Of a stretch of DNA of 14,336 bases, positions 1-7,428 are shown piece after piece. Numbering within the stretch: position 1 is the stretch's first letter; every line of letters starts with the position of its first letter. Origin of the DNA: CBFIDA01 sp965661085. Its GTDB lineage: Bacteria > Pseudomonadota > Gammaproteobacteria > Comchoanobacterales > Comchoanobacteraceae. The translations under genes and the position numbers were made by a program. The stretch lies in assembly GCA_965661085.1 (NCBI GenBank), contig CBFIDA010000021.1, forward strand, positions 1 to 14,336. Reading direction: 5' to 3'. A model generated the notes under the pieces. The model searched no databases, was not told the DNA's origin, and saw only the letters and a list, made by a program, of their open reading frames with translations.

Positions 1-671
1 CGTTCCCAATGACATTCCCTAAAGATTACCATCAAAATACGTTGGCTGGGCTGACGGTTGAGTTTGAAGTCACCATCCAGTATGTGAAAAAAGGCACCTT
101 GCCTAAAATGGATGCCGATTTTTTCAAGCGCGTTGAGGTGCCAGAAGCCACCGAAGAAGCCTTTCGAAAAGCTGTTGAGACACCCCTTCAAGAAGAACTG
201 AACAAGCAGTTGTTGAGCCTGAAGAAAGCGCGTCTCTACAACTTGCTGGCAGAGCAGCATACTTTGACTTTGCCTGAAGTGTTGGTGGGCCAAGAAGCTC
301 AGGCATTGTTGGAAGACATCAAGCGCACGCAGCGCTTGGATGCGGCACCTGAAATGACCGATGACATTCGTCAGCAAGCAGAAAAACGGGTCACATTGAG
401 TTTGATCTCCAATCGTTTGATTGAAAAACTCGACATTCAAGTTGACAATAAGGCACTTGAGGCACACATCAAATCCAAAGCCGTACCTTACATAGAAGAA
501 GCAAAATTTTTAGAGTGGTTTTACAGTGATGAGCAACGTGTGCAGGGTGCTGCCCGTGAGTTACTTGAAACACAACTGGTTGAGACTTGTTATGACGTTT
601 TGACCACCAAGGAAGAGCAAATTGCATACGATGATTTGCAGAAAAAAATTGAGGAGGAATGGAATCTATGA
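1..671 (+). CDS. tig: Trigger factor, C-terminal part (5' end outside window)
   Basis: Ribosome-associated chaperone that binds nascent chains at the exit tunnel; it also has a peptidyl-prolyl isomerase (PPIase) domain. The frame is open from position 3 and about 222 residues are visible, roughly the second half of a family usually near 430 residues. The first residues, around TFPKDYHQNTLAGLTVEFEV, match the end of the FKBP-type PPIase domain (TFPEDYH-like block in homologues). After it comes the helical C-terminal substrate-cradle domain, with a recognisable acidic LPKMDADFFKRV segment and many charged helices. The internal ATG at position 9 is not a real start; the ribosome-binding N-domain lies upstream of the window. 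The stop TGA (669-671) overlaps the likely clpP ATG at 668 (ATGA), which suggests translational coupling. The tig-clpP-clpX-lon order is classical and supports the call. Confidence 0.93.
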   Translation, partial: FPMTFPKDYHQNTLAGLTVEFEVTIQYVKKGTLPKMDADFFKRVEVPEATEEAFRKAVETPLQEELNKQLLSLKKARLYNLLAEQHTLTLPEVLVGQEAQALLEDIKRTQRLDAAPEMTDDIRQQAEKRVTLSLISNRLIEKLDIQVDNKALEAHIKSKAVPYIEEAKFLEWFYSDEQRVQGAARELLETQLVETCYDVLTTKEEQIAYDDLQKKIEEEWNL

Positions 672-1312
672 GCATCCTGACTGGAAACAGTGTGGTCCCT
701 GTTGTCATCGAAAAATCTGCCAATGGTAATGAGCGCGCTTTTGACATCTACTCTCGTCTCTTGAAAGAGCGTATCATTTTTGTTGTGGGAGAAATAGAGC
801 AGCACATGGCCAACTTGATTGTTGCACAGCTGCTGTTTTTGGAGTCTGAAAATCCAGACAAAGACATTTCTCTGTACATCAATTCGCCTGGCGGTGTCGT
901 GTCTGCGGCGCTTGCCATCTATGACACCATGCAGTTCATCAGGCCTGATGTGAGCACATTGTGTACCGGCATGGCTGCCAGTGCTGCAGCCCTGTTGCTT
1001 TCCAGTGGCACGCCCGGAAAACGCTATTGTTTGCCGCATGCAACGGTCATGATTCATCAGGTTTTGGGCGGTTATCAAGGGCAAGGTTCCGACATTGAAA
1101 TTCATGCTAAAGAAACTTTGCGCATTGGCAATCTTCTGAATAAGATCATGTCCGACAACACCGGCAAAACGGTTGCGACCATCAAGTCAGACACGAATCG
1201 AGATAATTTCTTACCCGCACAAGAAGCGGTCAAGTATGGTTTGGCAGATCAGGTGCTCCACACGCGTTCGGATGCCCAGCCTGCCAAGACCAAGCAGACT
1301 GAAACCGCTTGA
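668..1312 (+). CDS. clpP: ATP-dependent Clp protease proteolytic subunit ClpP
   Basis: Serine peptidase that forms the tetradecameric barrel degrading substrates unfolded by ClpX. From the chosen ATG at 668 the product is 214 aa (E. coli 207). The catalytic triad is visible as Ser105 (GMAASAAA), His130 (MIHQVLGG) and Asp179 (DTNRDNF); the oxyanion region is INSPGG. An ATG at 659 is also in frame, but GGAGG (653-657) lies only 1 nt from it, against 10 nt from the ATG at 668, which also overlaps the tig stop as ATGA. So 668 is preferred. A short propeptide ending near the SVVPVVIE segment is expected by family analogy. Oddities: the usual ASMGA around the nucleophile reads ASAAA, the usual MIHQP reads MIHQV, and the C-terminus carries a polar Lys/Thr/Gln tail. 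The gene lies 33 bp upstream of clpX. Confidence 0.96.
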   Translation: MSILTGNSVVPVVIEKSANGNERAFDIYSRLLKERIIFVVGEIEQHMANLIVAQLLFLESENPDKDISLYINSPGGVVSAALAIYDTMQFIRPDVSTLCTGMAASAAALLLSSGTPGKRYCLPHATVMIHQVLGGYQGQGSDIEIHAKETLRIGNLLNKIMSDNTGKTVATIKSDTNRDNFLPAQEAVKYGLADQVLHTRSDAQPAKTKQTETA

Positions 1313-1345
1313 GCCATTGTGCCATATTGATTTTGGAGTTTGATA

Positions 1346-2575
1346 TTGACTCAAAAAAAAGATTCTAAGCTCAACCATTGTTCATTTTGTGGCAAATCTC
1401 AAGACATGGTCAAGAAGCTCATCTCTGGGCCCTCTGAGTCTGTATTCATTTGCGATGAGTGCATCACGTCATGCCACGATCTGATCCATACAGTACTCCC
1501 CGGTGATGCTGAAGATGGCCCGGATTTTGCTGATGTTTGTGCACGCATCAAACCCAAAGATCTTTTTGCTTACTTGAACACTTATGTCATTGGTCAGGAA
1601 GATGCGAAAAAAGCCCTTTCCGTTGCCGTTTACAATCACTACAAACGTTTGATTGCACCAAAGAATGAGCAGGATGTGTCCATCGCCAAAAGCAATATTT
1701 TGATGATTGGTCCAACAGGATGCGGCAAAACATTGTTGGCTCAGTCACTTGCCAAACGGCTGGATGTGCCTTTTGCCATCGTGGATGCCACCACTTTGAC
1801 CGAAGCAGGTTATGTGGGTGAAGATGTTGAAAATGTTGTGCTTAAGTTGCTACAAAATTGTGATTACAATGTTGAGAAAGCACAGCGTGGCATCATTTAC
1901 ATTGATGAAGTGGACAAAATTGGGCGCAAATCATCTGGTCCCTCGATCACGCGGGACGTGTCGGGTGAGGGCGTGCAACAGGCATTGCTTAAAATGGTGG
2001 AAGGCTCAGTGGTTTCTGTGCCACCACAGGGTGGACGTAAGCATCCCAGCCAAGAGTACATTCAAGTGGACACCACAGATGTGCTCTTCATTTGTGCAGG
2101 GGCTTTTTCTAACTTGCATGAAATTGTCAATCATCGTGTTGCCAACCATAGCATCGGTTTTTCAGCAGATGTGTACGGCAATGATGAAAAATCACAAGTG
2201 GACACTTTACTGCGCATGGTACAACCAGAAGATTTAATACATTATGGGTTGATTCCAGAATTGTTGGGACGTCTACCTGTCATCACCTCTCTGAAGTCGC
2301 TGAGTCATGACGATTTGGTTTCTGTCCTGAGCACACCAAAGAATTCATTGGTCAAACAATATGCCGCATTGTTTGCCATGGATGATGTGACCTTGGAATT
2401 TTCAGACGATGCACTTGCACAGATTGCACATCATGCCCTCAAACGAAAGAGCGGTGCCCGTGGTCTTCGAGCCGCCATGGAAAGTGTGTTGATGGAGGCG
2501 ATGTTTACATTGCCAAGCGATAAAAAGACAACCACCTTTCAAGTGACCAAATCCTTGGTGGACGGTTGTCTCTGA
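1346..2575 (+). CDS. clpX: ATP-dependent Clp protease ATP-binding subunit ClpX
   Basis: AAA+ unfoldase that recognises tagged or native substrates and feeds ClpP. From the TTG at 1346 it encodes 409 aa (E. coli 424). It has an N-terminal zinc-binding domain with Cys12, Cys15, Cys36 and Cys39, where the spacing between the Cys pairs is two residues longer than in E. coli. Then come Walker A GPTGCGKT (122-129), pore-1 loop GYVG, Walker B IIYIDE (183-188), RKH loop GGRKHP, the ClpP-docking IGF motif in HSIGFSADV, and sensor-2 GARGLR. The TTG start is chosen because GGAG (1335-1338) is 7 nt upstream; the in-frame TTG at 1340 is only 1 nt from that site, and MTQKKDSKLNHCSFCGK aligns with the usual ClpX N-terminus. 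The short C-terminal tail ends soon after the last helix. It is probably co-transcribed with clpP and lon. Confidence 0.96.
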   Translation: MTQKKDSKLNHCSFCGKSQDMVKKLISGPSESVFICDECITSCHDLIHTVLPGDAEDGPDFADVCARIKPKDLFAYLNTYVIGQEDAKKALSVAVYNHYKRLIAPKNEQDVSIAKSNILMIGPTGCGKTLLAQSLAKRLDVPFAIVDATTLTEAGYVGEDVENVVLKLLQNCDYNVEKAQRGIIYIDEVDKIGRKSSGPSITRDVSGEGVQQALLKMVEGSVVSVPPQGGRKHPSQEYIQVDTTDVLFICAGAFSNLHEIVNHRVANHSIGFSADVYGNDEKSQVDTLLRMVQPEDLIHYGLIPELLGRLPVITSLKSLSHDDLVSVLSTPKNSLVKQYAALFAMDDVTLEFSDDALAQIAHHALKRKSGARGLRAAMESVLMEAMFTLPSDKKTTTFQVTKSLVDGCL

Positions 2576-2601
2576 GATCTTGATATTCATTAGGTAGGTT
2601 T

Positions 2602-4992
2602 ATGGATTTGAATGTGATTGAAAAACTTCCTGGATTGCCACTCAGAGATGTGGTCATTGTGCCTTCTGAGGTGCGGGCATTGTTCATTGGTAGGCGTCAA
2701 TCCATTGCGGCCATTGAACAGGCCATGGCTGATGATCTTGAGGTCTTCCTCATCGCACAGCAGTCCGTGCATGATGATCAGCCCAAACTTGACCAGTTGC
2801 ATGCCATGGGTACGGTGGCAAGGATCATTCAAGCCATCAAGCTTCCCGATGGCACACGTAAAGTTCTGGTTCAAGGTGTGGTGCGTGCCCAAATATCTGA
2901 GTTTTATAGTGATCAAGACAGTTACATGTTTTCATTACAACGTATTCCAGTGACACCCATCACAGATGCCGAAAATGCCACACTGTCTCGGCTGCTCTGG
3001 GAAAAATTTGAAACTTTTGTCAAGCATTCTGATGCCATCAATTCTGAAGTGCTGGGTGCGCTGAAAATCATTCAAACCGCCGAAGCATTGGCAGATGCCA
3101 TCACCATGCATCTTTCAATGTTGACGGTCGAAGAAAAACAAAAAATCCTTGAAATGCTTGATGTGCGTCAGCGTGTTGAACGATTGGTGGTCATGATCTC
3201 AAGAGAGATGGAATGGAAAAAAATCGAAAAAAACATCAATTCGAAAGTACGGCAAGCCATGGAAGAGGACCAAGAGGCATATTTTCATGAGAAACGACTC
3301 AAGGCCATTCAATCAGAATTGGGTGATAAAAGTAGTCTCATGGGTTCAGATGTGGATGATTTGGCTGAGAAATTGTCCAAAACACCGTTGCCAGATCTGG
3401 CTCGTGAAAAAGTCGAATCCGAGCTCAGCAAACTGCAAGCCATGGCCCCAATGTCACCTGAGGCCTCAGTGATCCGAAATTACTTGGGTTGGGTGCTTGA
3501 TATGCCTTGGGGAAAGCATACAGATATTCAGTACGATCTTGGTGCTGCGCAAAAAACATTGGATGCGGACCATCACGGTTTGAATAAAGTCAAAGACCGT
3601 GTGCTTGAGAGTTTGGCGGTACAGCGGCGTGTTAAAAAGATCAGTGGCTCCATTTTATGTCTGGTGGGCCCTCCAGGTGTTGGTAAGACATCGTTGGGTG
3701 CCTCCATTGCCAAAGCCATGGGGCGTGAATTTGTACGCATTGCATTGGGCGGGGTGCGTGACGAGGCCGAAATCAGGGGGCATCGCAAAACCTATGTGGG
3801 CGCCATGCCCGGCAGGATTGTCAAAGCTCTGAAGCGTGCTGGTGTCTCCAACCCACTGATTCTTCTTGATGAAGTGGATAAGTTGGGTATGGATTTTCGT
3901 GGTGACCCAGCTTCTGCTTTGTTGGAAGTCCTCGATCCGGAGCAAAACAATACGTTCAACGATCACTACATCGAACTCGATTTTGATTTGTCTCAGGTGA
4001 TGTTCATCACCACTGCAAACAGTTATGACATTCCTGATGCTTTGTTGGATCGTATGGAAGTCATAGAGCTTTCTGGTTATACAGAAAGTGAAAAACAAAC
4101 CATCACGCACGATTATTTGATACCAAAAGCATTGGAGATGGTTGGACTGACGTCAAAAGAAATACGCTTCTCACCAGCTGGCATCTTGGACATCATTCGC
4201 TTTCACACGCGAGAAGCAGGGGTGCGAGAGTTGGAACGCATGATTCAAAAGATTTGTCGCAAGCATGTACGGCGTCTTGAAGAGACCGATGAGAAACCTT
4301 CGAGCAAGCAAATCAACAAGAAAAATCTTGAGGATTACCTTGGGGTGAAAAAATATGAATTTGAAACTGCTCACAAAAAACATGAGGTTGGTTTGGCGCG
4401 TGGGATGGCATGGACACGGGTTGGTGGTGACTTGTTGACCATCGAAGGCCTCATCTTTCCTGGTAAGGGTAAAATGGTGTACACAGGAAGTTTGGGTGAT
4501 GTCATGCAAGAATCAATCCAAACTGCAGCAACGGTGGTCAAGCGGTTGGGTGTGGGGTTGAATCTGCCAGACAGTTATTTTGAAGACAGCGACATTCATA
4601 TCCATCTCCCTGAGGGTGCCACCCCGAAAGATGGCCCAAGTGCGGGCATCACCTTATGTTGTGCTTTGATGTCGATCATCACCAACATCCCTGTGCGGCA
4701 TGATATCGCCATGACGGGTGAAGTCACATTGCGTGGACAAGTTTTAGCAATTGGTGGGCTGAAAGAAAAATTGCTGGCAGCATTGCGTGGGCAGATCAAA
4801 ACGGTCATCATTCCCAAAGAAAACAAGCAAGACTTGGCTGAAATGCCTGAAGAAGTTGCCAAGCATTTGACCATCCATTGTGTGGAAACCATCGAGGAAG
4901 TGCTGCAGTTGGCATTGGTCAAGGACTATACAAGATTTCGGTATGGGCCATCCAAACCCAAGCGTAAGAAAACGAAAAAACAATCGTCATAA
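2602..4992 (+). CDS. lon: ATP-dependent endopeptidase Lon (La)
   Basis: Cytoplasmic AAA+ serine protease for misfolded and regulatory proteins; 796 aa (E. coli 784). Domains in order: N-terminal substrate-binding LON domain from about residue 8 (PLRDVVIVPSEVRALFIGR), a coiled-coil-rich linker, and an AAA+ module with Walker A GPPGVGKT (356-363) and Walker B ILLDEVDK (Asp423, Glu424). The C-terminal protease domain has the Ser-Lys dyad Ser680 (DGPSAG) and Lys723 (GGLKEK). Positions match E. coli numbering within one residue. The C-terminus is a lysine-rich tail (KPKRKKTKKQSS). The ATG follows a weak AGGTAGG site. The gap from clpX is 26 bp, too short for a full separate promoter, so any heat-shock promoter would lie inside clpX or upstream of tig. 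pmbA follows after 14 bp; hupB, the frequent downstream neighbour, is absent. Confidence 0.97.
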   Translation: MDLNVIEKLPGLPLRDVVIVPSEVRALFIGRRQSIAAIEQAMADDLEVFLIAQQSVHDDQPKLDQLHAMGTVARIIQAIKLPDGTRKVLVQGVVRAQISEFYSDQDSYMFSLQRIPVTPITDAENATLSRLLWEKFETFVKHSDAINSEVLGALKIIQTAEALADAITMHLSMLTVEEKQKILEMLDVRQRVERLVVMISREMEWKKIEKNINSKVRQAMEEDQEAYFHEKRLKAIQSELGDKSSLMGSDVDDLAEKLSKTPLPDLAREKVESELSKLQAMAPMSPEASVIRNYLGWVLDMPWGKHTDIQYDLGAAQKTLDADHHGLNKVKDRVLESLAVQRRVKKISGSILCLVGPPGVGKTSLGASIAKAMGREFVRIALGGVRDEAEIRGHRKTYVGAMPGRIVKALKRAGVSNPLILLDEVDKLGMDFRGDPASALLEVLDPEQNNTFNDHYIELDFDLSQVMFITTANSYDIPDALLDRMEVIELSGYTESEKQTITHDYLIPKALEMVGLTSKEIRFSPAGILDIIRFHTREAGVRELERMIQKICRKHVRRLEETDEKPSSKQINKKNLEDYLGVKKYEFETAHKKHEVGLARGMAWTRVGGDLLTIEGLIFPGKGKMVYTGSLGDVMQESIQTAATVVKRLGVGLNLPDSYFEDSDIHIHLPEGATPKDGPSAGITLCCALMSIITNIPVRHDIAMTGEVTLRGQVLAIGGLKEKLLAALRGQIKTVIIPKENKQDLAEMPEEVAKHLTIHCVETIEEVLQLALVKDYTRFRYGPSKPKRKKTKKQSS

Positions 4993-5006
4993 GACCAGGC
5001 CGTATC

Positions 5007-6344
5007 ATGCAGGAAGCGCAAATTGCCCATTTGAAATCATGTGCCACAACCCTTCGAGATAAAATTCTCTGTCGTACTGGCTTTGAGGCACAAATTTTTG
5101 CCCATGCCAGTCACAATCGATCGATATCTTACGCACAACAGCAATTGGACCAATTGGGTTTTGCATGTGAGCAAGCTTTGACCATCAAACTTTATCAAGG
5201 CGACCGAACCACTGTGGTATCAACTGCTGATTTGAGTCCACAAGCGCTGGATCAATGTTTGATGAAGGCATTTGATTTGATTACATTTGCTGACCATGAT
5301 GCCCATCATGGTTTGCCCCCTAAGACTTTAAAGTTACAAAAGGCAGACATTGGGGATTTGCAGCAATACAAGCCCACAGAGTTGGACATGTCCTTCTTGT
5401 TGGACACTTGTGCGCAGATGGAAACATTGGGCCTTGCCACCTCAGGCATCACACAGTGTGAAGATGTTGGATTTGAACAATGCACCACCATGATCCATCA
5501 CCTTGATACGGATGGTTTTGATCAAACACATCTACAAACTTATTTCAGCTGGTATGCGTCTTTCATTGCGGGAGAAAATCAAACCATGGTGCGCGCATCT
5601 GACTATACTGCATCGCGTGATTTTCATGGGTTACAAACACCTGAAGCAATCGTACAGTCTGCTGCACACAAAGCCGTGTCGCAGCAAGCACCACGTCATC
5701 TGCCCGATCAAGTTTGCCCCATTTTACTTGCGCCTTGTCTTGCCAGAGCATTGTTTTCCAATTTGCTACAAGCACTGAATGGTCATGCCATTTACCAACA
5801 TCATAGCTTTTTGGCGGGTCAATTGGGTGAAGTGATTTGTCATCCCAGTTTCTCATGGGTTGAGCATGCCCACTTGATTGGGGCCATGGGATCGTGTTGG
5901 TATGATGCTGAGGGCGTGGCAACAACACCTGTCTCACCTTTGGTTGAAGCAGGCCGGTTGCAACGTTATGTGCTGGACTGTTATGCAGCCAAGAAATTGG
6001 GACTGGTGTCAACAGCCAATGCTGGAGGCATCCACAATTTGTGTATTGTATGCGACAACACCATGGACTTTGATGCACTCGTGCGTCATTGCCATCAGGG
6101 CGTGTATGTGACCGAGTGGATGGGCCATGGCATCAATTTGGCCACGGGTGATTTCTCTAAAGGAGCAAAGGGATTTTGGATCGAAAATGGAACACTTCAG
6201 TATCCAGTATCGGACCTTGCCATTGCAGGCAATTTGTCAGAGATGATGCACAATATGGTGGCGATGTCAGACCAAATAGACACGCGCGGCCACATACATT
6301 GTGGGCATGTTATGATCAAGGACATGACGCTTTCTTCATCTTGA
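5007..6344 (+). CDS. pmbA: Metalloprotease-associated protein PmbA/TldE
   Basis: Partner of TldD in the TldD/TldE heterodimer, which cleaves unfolded peptides; in E. coli it matures microcin B17 and degrades the CcdA antitoxin. Length is 445 aa (E. coli 450). Family blocks are clear: AAKKLGLVSTANAGGIHN, TEWMGHG (369-375), GDFSKGAKGFWIENG (381-395) and IAGNL (406-410), with a C-terminal end of the RGHI-CGHVMIKDMT type. As expected for the TldE half, the HExxxH zinc motif of TldD is absent, so catalysis needs a tldD gene, which is not in this window. The ATG at 5007 is preceded by only a weak CCAGG site; the 14-bp gap from lon suggests read-through in the protease operon. This is not its E. coli neighbourhood. 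It converges with hpf with 9 bp between the stops. Confidence 0.94.
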   Translation: MQEAQIAHLKSCATTLRDKILCRTGFEAQIFAHASHNRSISYAQQQLDQLGFACEQALTIKLYQGDRTTVVSTADLSPQALDQCLMKAFDLITFADHDAHHGLPPKTLKLQKADIGDLQQYKPTELDMSFLLDTCAQMETLGLATSGITQCEDVGFEQCTTMIHHLDTDGFDQTHLQTYFSWYASFIAGENQTMVRASDYTASRDFHGLQTPEAIVQSAAHKAVSQQAPRHLPDQVCPILLAPCLARALFSNLLQALNGHAIYQHHSFLAGQLGEVICHPSFSWVEHAHLIGAMGSCWYDAEGVATTPVSPLVEAGRLQRYVLDCYAAKKLGLVSTANAGGIHNLCIVCDNTMDFDALVRHCHQGVYVTEWMGHGINLATGDFSKGAKGFWIENGTLQYPVSDLAIAGNLSEMMHNMVAMSDQIDTRGHIHCGHVMIKDMTLSSS

Positions 6345-6353
6345 AGTGATGGC

Positions 6354-6626
6354 TTACTTTTTATGTTTTTCAAGTAAACGACTGAGTTTTTTGATCAAAC
6401 CATCAAGGGTTTTGTACATGTCCTCAGAACGATGACTGGCAACCACATCAGAGCCAGGCAAGTGGACGGTTGCACGTGCGCAATGATCGAGATGGTCAAG
6501 TTCGAAAACCACATGCACTCGATTGATGTTGTCGGCATATTTGATCAATTTACTGAGCTTGTCTTCCGTCATGGTTTTTAAAGCAGGGGTGACTTCAAAT
6601 TGATGGCCTGTGATTTCGATTTGCAC
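6354..6626 (-). CDS. hpf: Ribosome hibernation promoting factor, short form (HPF)
   Basis: Small ribosome-binding protein that occupies the 30S decoding region and promotes 100S dimer formation in stationary phase. From the GTG at 6626 it is 90 aa (E. coli Hpf 95 aa). The product starts at QIEITGHQFEVTPAL, aligning with the E. coli MQLNITG start, and shows the family's DMYKTLDGLIKKLSRLLEKHKK C-terminal helix. It lacks the long-form dimerisation domain. The GTG is chosen because AGGAG lies 6 nt upstream. An in-frame ATG at 6647 (MPQQEFN...) has no ribosome-binding site and would add residues absent from the family, so it is less likely. A plausible extended -10 promoter lies just upstream. hpf usually sits between rpoN and ptsN; neither is present here, and its upstream neighbour is a carbonic anhydrase gene. 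Confidence 0.92.
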   Translation of the reverse strand: MQIEITGHQFEVTPALKTMTEDKLSKLIKYADNINRVHVVFELDHLDHCARATVHLPGSDVVASHRSEDMYKTLDGLIKKLSRLLEKHKK

Positions 6627-6651
6627 ATTAAACTCCTGTTGTGGCATCAAA

Positions 6652-6667
6652 CCAGCATTCTATACCA
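6652..6667 (-). promoter_or_regulatory. Candidate extended -10 promoter for hpf
   Basis: Reading the minus strand, TGGTATAGAAT contains a TGn-extended -10 with hexamer TATAGA (6659-6664). No convincing -35 is present at 16-18 bp, which fits an extended -10 promoter. The predicted transcript start is near 6652, giving a leader of about 26 nt that contains the AGGAG used by the GTG start. This is by eye only. Confidence 0.45.
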
Positions 6668-6719
6668 AATGCCAACGCTTGGGAATGATTCAGATTGGCC
6701 TCATTGCATTTTATGACTG

Positions 6720-7355
6720 CTACAGAGGTATAAATTGTTGAGTCTGTGCATCAAAGACTTCGACATGGCCTGTTGCAATATCGAAATGCCACAGATGAAT
6801 GGCCAGCTGTTGACGTGCAACCCGCTCTGCAATGAAAGGGTAGGTCATGAGATGGGTCTGACTTTGGCGCAATCCTTGTTTTTCACACATGGATGCCAAG
6901 CCATCGGTGGTGGCATCAGGGTGATGATTGTGGACATGGCATCTGGCAGCATGCAGATGGTGGACCCATTGAATGGTTGGGTCTTCAGAATGCTCAGTAT
7001 CAGGGGTTTCGATCAATGCACGAATGCCACCACAATGTGCATGCCCCATGATCAGTAGATGTTCAACTTCCAAATTGAGTACGCCATAGCGCAAAGCAGA
7101 CTCTGTACTGAGGCATTTTTTCTCTGGTTGTGATGACCAAGCTGGCACCAAATTGGCAACATTACGGATGGCGAACACATGCCCTGGGCCAGATTGTGTG
7201 ATGGCCAGGGGATCAACACGTGAATCCGCGCAGCTGATGCACATGACCTTCGGATTTTGGCCATGTTCGGCCAAATGTTGGTATTGCGTTTGCTTTGCTT
7301 CAAAGCCATGGGTTTGAAAGGCTCGATAACCTTCGATCAGCGCTTCATAAGACAT
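6720..7355 (-). CDS. Beta-class carbonic anhydrase
   Basis: Zinc enzyme that interconverts CO2 and bicarbonate, supplying bicarbonate for carboxylases and for fatty acid, arginine and nucleotide synthesis. From the ATG at 7355 it is 211 aa. Zinc ligands are visible as Cys42 (in CISCADSRVDP), His105 and Cys108 (MGHAHCGG); the Asp44-Arg46 dyad of the active site is intact. The C-terminus (FDIATGHVEVFDAQTQQFIPL region) is typical. The start is set by AAAGGAGG 6 nt upstream; an open extension of 44 residues beyond it is unsupported. Unusual: residues 132-145 contain seven His and one Cys. A promoter is proposed at 7393-7420, in the gap to the nuclease. It belongs to the Can/CynT type, but I do not assign a symbol. 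Confidence 0.93.
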   Translation of the reverse strand: MSYEALIEGYRAFQTHGFEAKQTQYQHLAEHGQNPKVMCISCADSRVDPLAITQSGPGHVFAIRNVANLVPAWSSQPEKKCLSTESALRYGVLNLEVEHLLIMGHAHCGGIRALIETPDTEHSEDPTIQWVHHLHAARCHVHNHHPDATTDGLASMCEKQGLRQSQTHLMTYPFIAERVARQQLAIHLWHFDIATGHVEVFDAQTQQFIPL

Positions 7356-7392
7356 GTTGTGCCTCCTTTGTAAGCGGGGTAGCCAACAAAAT

Positions 7393-7420
7393 ATGTTATC
7401 ACACACATTCCTGTGCGCAA
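7393..7420 (-). promoter_or_regulatory. Candidate sigma70 promoter for carbonic anhydrase gene
   Basis: On the minus strand, TTGCGC (7415-7420), a 16-bp spacer and TAACAT (7393-7398) form a plausible -35/-10 pair. The start would fall near 7386, about 30 nt ahead of the carbonic anhydrase ATG, with the AAAGGAGG site inside the leader. It sits in the 73-bp gap after the nuclease stop, so the gene could have its own promoter as well as read-through. Confidence 0.4.
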
Positions 7421-7428
7421 CATTTTTG

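Noticed and set aside
590..1105. Minus-strand open frame of 171 codons over clpP
   Set aside because: Antisense to clpP, with no domain or ribosome-binding support.
5563..6078. Minus-strand open frame of 171 codons inside pmbA
   Set aside because: Shadow of a well-conserved gene, with low-complexity His/Pro/Gln composition and no recognisable domain.
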